Source of the DNA: Thermoleophilaceae bacterium
GTDB lineage: Bacteria > Actinomycetota > Thermoleophilia > Solirubrobacterales > JACPNS01
Length of the DNA: 14,897 bases
Direction of reading: 5' to 3'
NCBI GenBank assembly: GCA_016463365.1
Contig: JAEMRJ010000049.1
Location: 1-14,897 of the forward strand
A program made the position numbers and the translations under genes. Positions 11,294 to 14,897 of the stretch are shown here, piece after piece. Under the pieces are notes generated by a model, which did no database searches, had not been told where the DNA came from, and saw only the letters and a list, made by a program, of their open reading frames with translations. Every line of letters begins with the position of its first letter. The stretch's first letter is position 1.

Positions 11294-12844
11294 CTACGCG
11301 GTCGGTCCGACGGCGTCGCCGACGTCTGCTGCGCCGCCGGTGACGTCACCGGCGGCGGTGTCAGCCGGGCTCGAAATGCCGGTCTGGCCACTCGGCGCCG
11401 GAGCCGGGGCGGGCGGGGCGACGGTGGTGGGCGCTGACGACTCTTCGCCGGTCGGAAGTCCAGGGCTCTCGCTGGTGCCTGACGGGGCTTCAATGCCCTG
11501 CTGGTCGCCGAGCGAAACCGTGGTGCTGTCCTTCTCGACGACAGGCTTGGAAGGCTCGATCGATGCTTCGCTCGTGGGAGTTTCGGCGGGGAGGGTGACG
11601 ACCGGCTCGGCCGGGCCGGTTTCGGCGGTCGGGTCGGTTTTCGCCGGAGCGGCTGCGACTGCTGCAACTTCGGGGGTTGCGCCGCCGGTTGCGGCCCGGT
11701 CAACGACTGCGGGGGCGCTCTTGGCGATCGGGGCCGTCGAGTCAGCCTTTGAAGTGCTGATGTCGTGACGCGCAACCTGAGCGACGCCGCCGGTGACAAT
11801 TGCTGCCGCGACAAGGCCGGTTCCGACCTTTGCCGCGACGGCGCCGATGCCGGCGATTGCTGCGCTTGAACCGGCCGTTGCTGCGCCGGCGCCAGCAGCT
11901 GCCGTGGTGGCACCTGCGACGGCGCCTGCCGATCCGCCGGCGGCGCTTGAGCCTGCGGCGGTTGCGCCGCTGAAGAGCTTGAGTCCGACGATCGCCTTGA
12001 AGGCTGCGAACGCTCCTACCGGGGCGAGCATCGTGAGCTTGCGGTTGGTGGTCGAGAGATCTTTCTTGAAGGAGCGGCAACGCTCGCAGTCGCTGACATG
12101 GCGCCGCGCGGGAGCGGTGAGTTTCTGCAGTCCCTCGGCGACGGCTCCGAGCTCGAGGCGAACCTCGTCGCAGGAGAGGCGGCGCGACTCAGCGGCTTCG
12201 GCCAACGAGACGCGGGCCCGCACCAGCAAGGACTTGACGCTCGGGATCGAGGTGTCCATCGCTTCGGCGATCTGGTCATAGGAGAGGTCGCCCATCTCGC
12301 GGAGCATCAACGCGGTGCGCTGGGTCTCGGGGAGGCGCTTGACATCGTCAACCAGATCTTCGAGGTCGAGCTTGTCGTGGACGCGGTCGGCGGTGGCCAC
12401 TGCGGCGCCACCCTCGAAGACGTCCATCGAGTCGACGCCGGTCGGGCGCGGACGACGCAGGTGGTTCAAAGAGCGGTTGCGGGCGATGCGGTAGAGCCAC
12501 GGGCGAACATTCAGATCGCGGTCGTCGGCGAGCATCGCGCGGTAAGCAGACACGAAGACTTCCTGGAGGATGTCCTCGGCGTCTTCGGTCGATCCGACCA
12601 TGTGACGGCAGAAGGCAAGGAGCCGGCTGCGGTAGCGGTCGATCAGCGTCTCGAAGGCGGCCTCGTTGCCGCGGCGGGTCAGTGAGACCAGGCGCTCGTC
12701 TGACTGCAGGCGCAAAAAACGCGCGCGCGGATCCTGCAGCAGCGCGGCCGAAGTGGACGGGGCAGTTTCTCTGAGAACGGAAGCTTCCATGTAGTAACTA
12801 TCGACAGAACCCCGTTGAAGTAACAGAGTTTCGGCGTTAACCAT
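11294..12844 (-). CDS. ECF sigma factor fused to zinc anti-sigma-like motif and long C-terminal extension
   Basis: 516 aa. Sigma region 2 spans about residues 60-131 (FETLIDRYRSRLLAFCRHM, EDAEDILQEVFVSAYRAM, RPWLYRIARNRSLNHLRR). Region 4 spans about 165-217 (LPETQRTALMLREMGDLSYDQIAEAMDTSIPSVKSLLVRAR). A ZAS/zf-HC2-like motif follows: C225, H249, C253 and C256, the HX3CX2C signature of zinc anti-sigma factors. Residues 270-358 are very Gly/Ala-rich and hydrophobic with a likely membrane helix near 337-357, then ~155 residues rich in Pro/Thr/Ser/Glu. The design resembles actinobacterial ECF groups with fused regulatory tails. Two starts are possible: ATG 12844 (TAATGT box 8 bases upstream) or ATG 12790 (GATAGT 6 bases upstream). 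The signal sensed is unknown. Confidence 0.93.
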   Translation of the reverse strand: MVNAETLLLQRGSVDSYYMEASVLRETAPSTSAALLQDPRARFLRLQSDERLVSLTRRGNEAAFETLIDRYRSRLLAFCRHMVGSTEDAEDILQEVFVSAYRAMLADDRDLNVRPWLYRIARNRSLNHLRRPRPTGVDSMDVFEGGAAVATADRVHDKLDLEDLVDDVKRLPETQRTALMLREMGDLSYDQIAEAMDTSIPSVKSLLVRARVSLAEAAESRRLSCDEVRLELGAVAEGLQKLTAPARRHVSDCERCRSFKKDLSTTNRKLTMLAPVGAFAAFKAIVGLKLFSGATAAGSSAAGGSAGAVAGATTAAAGAGAATAGSSAAIAGIGAVAAKVGTGLVAAAIVTGGVAQVARHDISTSKADSTAPIAKSAPAVVDRAATGGATPEVAAVAAAPAKTDPTAETGPAEPVVTLPAETPTSEASIEPSKPVVEKDSTTVSLGDQQGIEAPSGTSESPGLPTGEESSAPTTVAPPAPAPAPSGQTGISSPADTAAGDVTGGAADVGDAVGPTA

Positions 12845-12877
12845 CAGAACTCACATTACGCCAAACATGCGGTTAAC
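12836..12877. promoter_or_regulatory. Inverted GTTAACC/GGTTAAC pair flanking the sigma gene's -10 box
   Basis: GTTAACC (12836-12842) and GGTTAAC (12871-12877) are 7-bp inverted arms 28 bases apart. Between them lies the minus-strand TAATGT (12858-12853), 8 bases before the sigma gene's ATG at 12844. The region also serves as the upstream flank of tRNA-Leu. A regulator-binding role is inference. Confidence 0.35.
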
Positions 12878-12921
12878 AAACCCGGACGAACTGTCTGAGC
12901 GGTAAGTTGCTCGTCAGCCCT

Positions 12922-13004
12922 GCCCGGGTGGCGGAATTGGTATACGCGGCTGACTTAAAATCGGCTGTCCCTAGGACATGTGGGTTCAAGTCCCACCCCG
13001 GGCA
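12922..13004 (+). tRNA. tRNA-Leu (anticodon TAA)
   Basis: An 83-base class II tRNA. The acceptor GCCCGGG pairs with CCCGGGC. The anticodon arm GCTGACTTAAAATCGGC has TAA in the loop. A long variable arm follows (TGTCCCTAGGACA), and the T arm is GTGGGTTCAAGTCCCAC. The discriminator is A and CCA is not encoded. A TAAGTT at 12903-12908 is a possible -10. No terminator separates it from the next gene. Confidence 0.97.
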
Positions 13005-13022
13005 CTGCAGCACCGCTGACAC

Positions 13023-14897
13023 ATGCGCACTTTCAAACTGACTCTCTACACGCTCGCGGCGATCGCGATGACGGCCGCCGGCGTCGCGATTTTCTACGCG
13101 CAGCTGCACAACAACCCCGACGCCCGCGCCTTCAGCAACAGCGACAGCGGTAAGTCAATGTTCCTGCTGGATGTGAACAGCGGCTTCGACGTCAAGCGCA
13201 ACGGCGATCTCGAAGTCACCGAGGAGCTCACCTACGACCTCGGTAGCGAGGAATGGCGCGGGCTTTACCAGGACTTCATCCTGCCGCCAGGAGTTGCGGT
13301 GAAGAGCGCCAATGTCTCTCGCGTCACGCTCAGTGGCTCGATTCAACCGCTCGGTTCCGGGAGCGGCATCAAGCTCGGCGTGGGCGGGGCCTACGGCACG
13401 TTCGGCGCCGGCGTGATCAAGGACCCCGATCGCCGGTTGCGCATCGTCTGGAACGTGAACGACACCGGGACGCAGAAGTTCATCGTCCACTACGAAGTCT
13501 CCGGTGCGGTGAAGAACTACAAGGACGCGTCGACGCTGCTCTGGGACGTCTGGGGCACCGGCTGGGAGACGGGCGTGGCAAAGATGAACGTCGGAATCCG
13601 ATTCCCGGGCCGGATCGAACTCTTCTATCCCCGCGCCGGAGATCTTCAGCGCCGCGTTTCGGACCGCAAGGTGAAGGGCCGCGTCGGGACGTTCTCGGTC
13701 ACCAATCTGCCGTCCAGGCGTCAGGTTCAGATGCGCGTCGCCGCAAAGCCGCTCAGGCGCATGCCGCAGATCCAGTCAGACATCTTGCCCCGTCTGAAGG
13801 CCGAACAGGCGACGATCGACAAGCGCAACGCCGAGTATGCGAAGCGCAGCGCAGAGCTGCTCGACGAGAGCTACGTGATGTTCCTGATCAAGTCGCTGCT
13901 CGCCGCGCTGATCGGCCTGCTGTTCGTGGGTCTCTGTTGGGCGGCTTTCGGTCGCGACAAGACGAAGATGATCGCCGCTGGCGGCTCCTATCAGTACCCG
14001 CCGGAGAAGATCCCCGCGCCCGTGATCGCGAAAGCGCTCGGCGGCGCCGAGACCGAGAACCTCGTGTCCGCGACGCTGCTTCATCTGCTTCAGCGTGATG
14101 TCTTCCGCGTGCTGCCGTCGGTCGAGAAAAAAGAAGACATCTCGATCCGCAACAACGTCGGCGAGGCGACCTTCGACGCCTCGAAGGTCGAGCCGTACGA
14201 ACTGCCGATCGCCGAGATGCTGCAGGCCGGGATCGACGCCCATCCCGAGAAGTCTCCGGACTTCCTCAAGCTGAAGAAGTACATCCCGGCCGGAACCGCC
14301 GAATCCAAGATCGCTGCGTACGAGAAGGAGCTGAAAGCCCAGCAGCCGGCGCACGCGCTGAAATCGACGTACCGCGGGCGCGTACGGCGCTGGTTCATCG
14401 GAATCCTCGCGTCACTGCTGTACACCGGCGGAGTGATTGCGATCCTCGGCACAGACGGCGGCAACGCGGCTGCGCGCTACGACGACATGCGCATCGGCCT
14501 CTTCCTCGTCGGGTTCTCGCCGGTACTCCTCTTCGCCGCGATCGAGGGCAACGCTTTCTACCGCCTGAAGGACGACCAGGCCGAGCGCGTGCGCAAATGG
14601 GAGACCTACCAGGACTTTTTCGCGAAGATGGACATGAGCCGCGACTACCCGCTGACCGTTGAGATCTGGGACGAGGCGCTGATCTACGCGGCGGCCTTCG
14701 GCTACGCCAAGAAGGTGATCACCAACATGCCGCGCACAGACAATGCGGGCACGCCGGTTGTCAGCGACGTCAACAGCTCGGGCATCGGCTGGATGTCCGG
14801 CAGCGCCTTCGCCGCCAGTTCGATCGGAAACATGACGTCTGGGATCAGCGGCGTCACGGGGATGGCAAGCTCGTCCTCTTCGGGCGGTGGTGGATTC
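13023..14897 (+). CDS. DUF2207-family membrane protein (3' end outside window)
   Basis: The frame is open for 625 codons to the window edge with no stop. A signal anchor lies at about residues 5-27, then an outside domain with FDVKRNGDLEVTEELTYDL (55-73), the DUF2207 hallmark, to about 255. A charged helical stretch (PRLKAEQATIDKRNAEYAKR) leads into a membrane helix at 286-311. Two further helices lie near 457-478 and 490-512. The end shows EIWDEALIYAAAFGYAKKV and then an SSSSSGGGGF tail, as in this family, whose last residues are usually Gly-rich; little is probably missing. It starts 18 bases after tRNA-Leu with neither a Shine-Dalgarno nor a nearby -10, so it may be read from the tRNA promoter. 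The molecular function is unknown. Confidence 0.92.
   Translation, partial: MRTFKLTLYTLAAIAMTAAGVAIFYAQLHNNPDARAFSNSDSGKSMFLLDVNSGFDVKRNGDLEVTEELTYDLGSEEWRGLYQDFILPPGVAVKSANVSRVTLSGSIQPLGSGSGIKLGVGGAYGTFGAGVIKDPDRRLRIVWNVNDTGTQKFIVHYEVSGAVKNYKDASTLLWDVWGTGWETGVAKMNVGIRFPGRIELFYPRAGDLQRRVSDRKVKGRVGTFSVTNLPSRRQVQMRVAAKPLRRMPQIQSDILPRLKAEQATIDKRNAEYAKRSAELLDESYVMFLIKSLLAALIGLLFVGLCWAAFGRDKTKMIAAGGSYQYPPEKIPAPVIAKALGGAETENLVSATLLHLLQRDVFRVLPSVEKKEDISIRNNVGEATFDASKVEPYELPIAEMLQAGIDAHPEKSPDFLKLKKYIPAGTAESKIAAYEKELKAQQPAHALKSTYRGRVRRWFIGILASLLYTGGVIAILGTDGGNAAARYDDMRIGLFLVGFSPVLLFAAIEGNAFYRLKDDQAERVRKWETYQDFFAKMDMSRDYPLTVEIWDEALIYAAAFGYAKKVITNMPRTDNAGTPVVSDVNSSGIGWMSGSAFAASSIGNMTSGISGVTGMASSSSSGGGGF

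Noticed and set aside
11340..11768. Plus-strand 142-codon frame opposite the sigma factor tail
   Set aside because: It is a mirror of low-complexity sequence in a GC-rich gene, with no start signal.

Overview
The window is dense, high-GC DNA from what looks like an actinobacterium, most likely of the Thermoleophilia/Solirubrobacterales type. This is an inference from four things: GC-rich coding sequence, tRNA genes without an encoded CCA end, an Rv3717-type cell-wall amidase, and many genes whose start codon lies about 6-8 bases after a -10-like TANNNT box with no Shine-Dalgarno sequence (probable leaderless mRNAs). There is no sign of a phage, insertion sequence or CRISPR array. Apart from a toxin-antitoxin pair it reads as ordinary chromosome.

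Layout. 1-3630 is a lipoylation region: the C-terminal part of a 2-oxoacid dehydrogenase E2 acyltransferase with a very long Pro/Gln linker, a membrane protein on the opposite strand, then lipB and lipA, which overlap as GTGA. LipB and LipA make the lipoyl cofactor that E2 enzymes carry. 3627-4653 (minus) is a probable three-gene operon: a 98-aa CxxC protein, a Phd/YefM-like antitoxin and a PIN-domain toxin, with a 17-bp inverted repeat over the predicted antitoxin promoter. 4732-6101 (minus) holds a nitroreductase and a small secreted RTX-repeat protein, separated by a strong hairpin. 6170-7034 (minus) pairs a DUF4395 membrane protein bearing two CXXC motifs with a membrane-anchored thioredoxin-fold protein. 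Diverging from it, 7099-8678 (plus) encodes a small membrane protein, a DUF2269-like membrane protein and a zinc amidase.

A cold-shock protein (minus, with a clear terminator) and tRNA-Ala(TGC) follow. 9338-10565 (plus) is a translationally coupled set: a SRPBCC protein, a 107-aa protein and a lipoprotein with a duplicated CX19C helical unit. A 48-aa membrane ORF (minus) and a second lipoprotein (plus) come next. 11294-12844 (minus) is an ECF sigma factor fused to a zinc-binding anti-sigma-like motif, a Gly/Ala-rich hydrophobic region and a long Ser/Thr/Pro tail. The window ends with tRNA-Leu(TAA) and, 18 bases later, a DUF2207 membrane protein that runs off the edge.

The most noteworthy items are the one-chain sigma/anti-sigma fusion, the widespread leaderless signature, the duplicated-disulfide lipoprotein, the DUF4395-thioredoxin pair, the operator at the toxin-antitoxin genes, and the 48-aa ORF.
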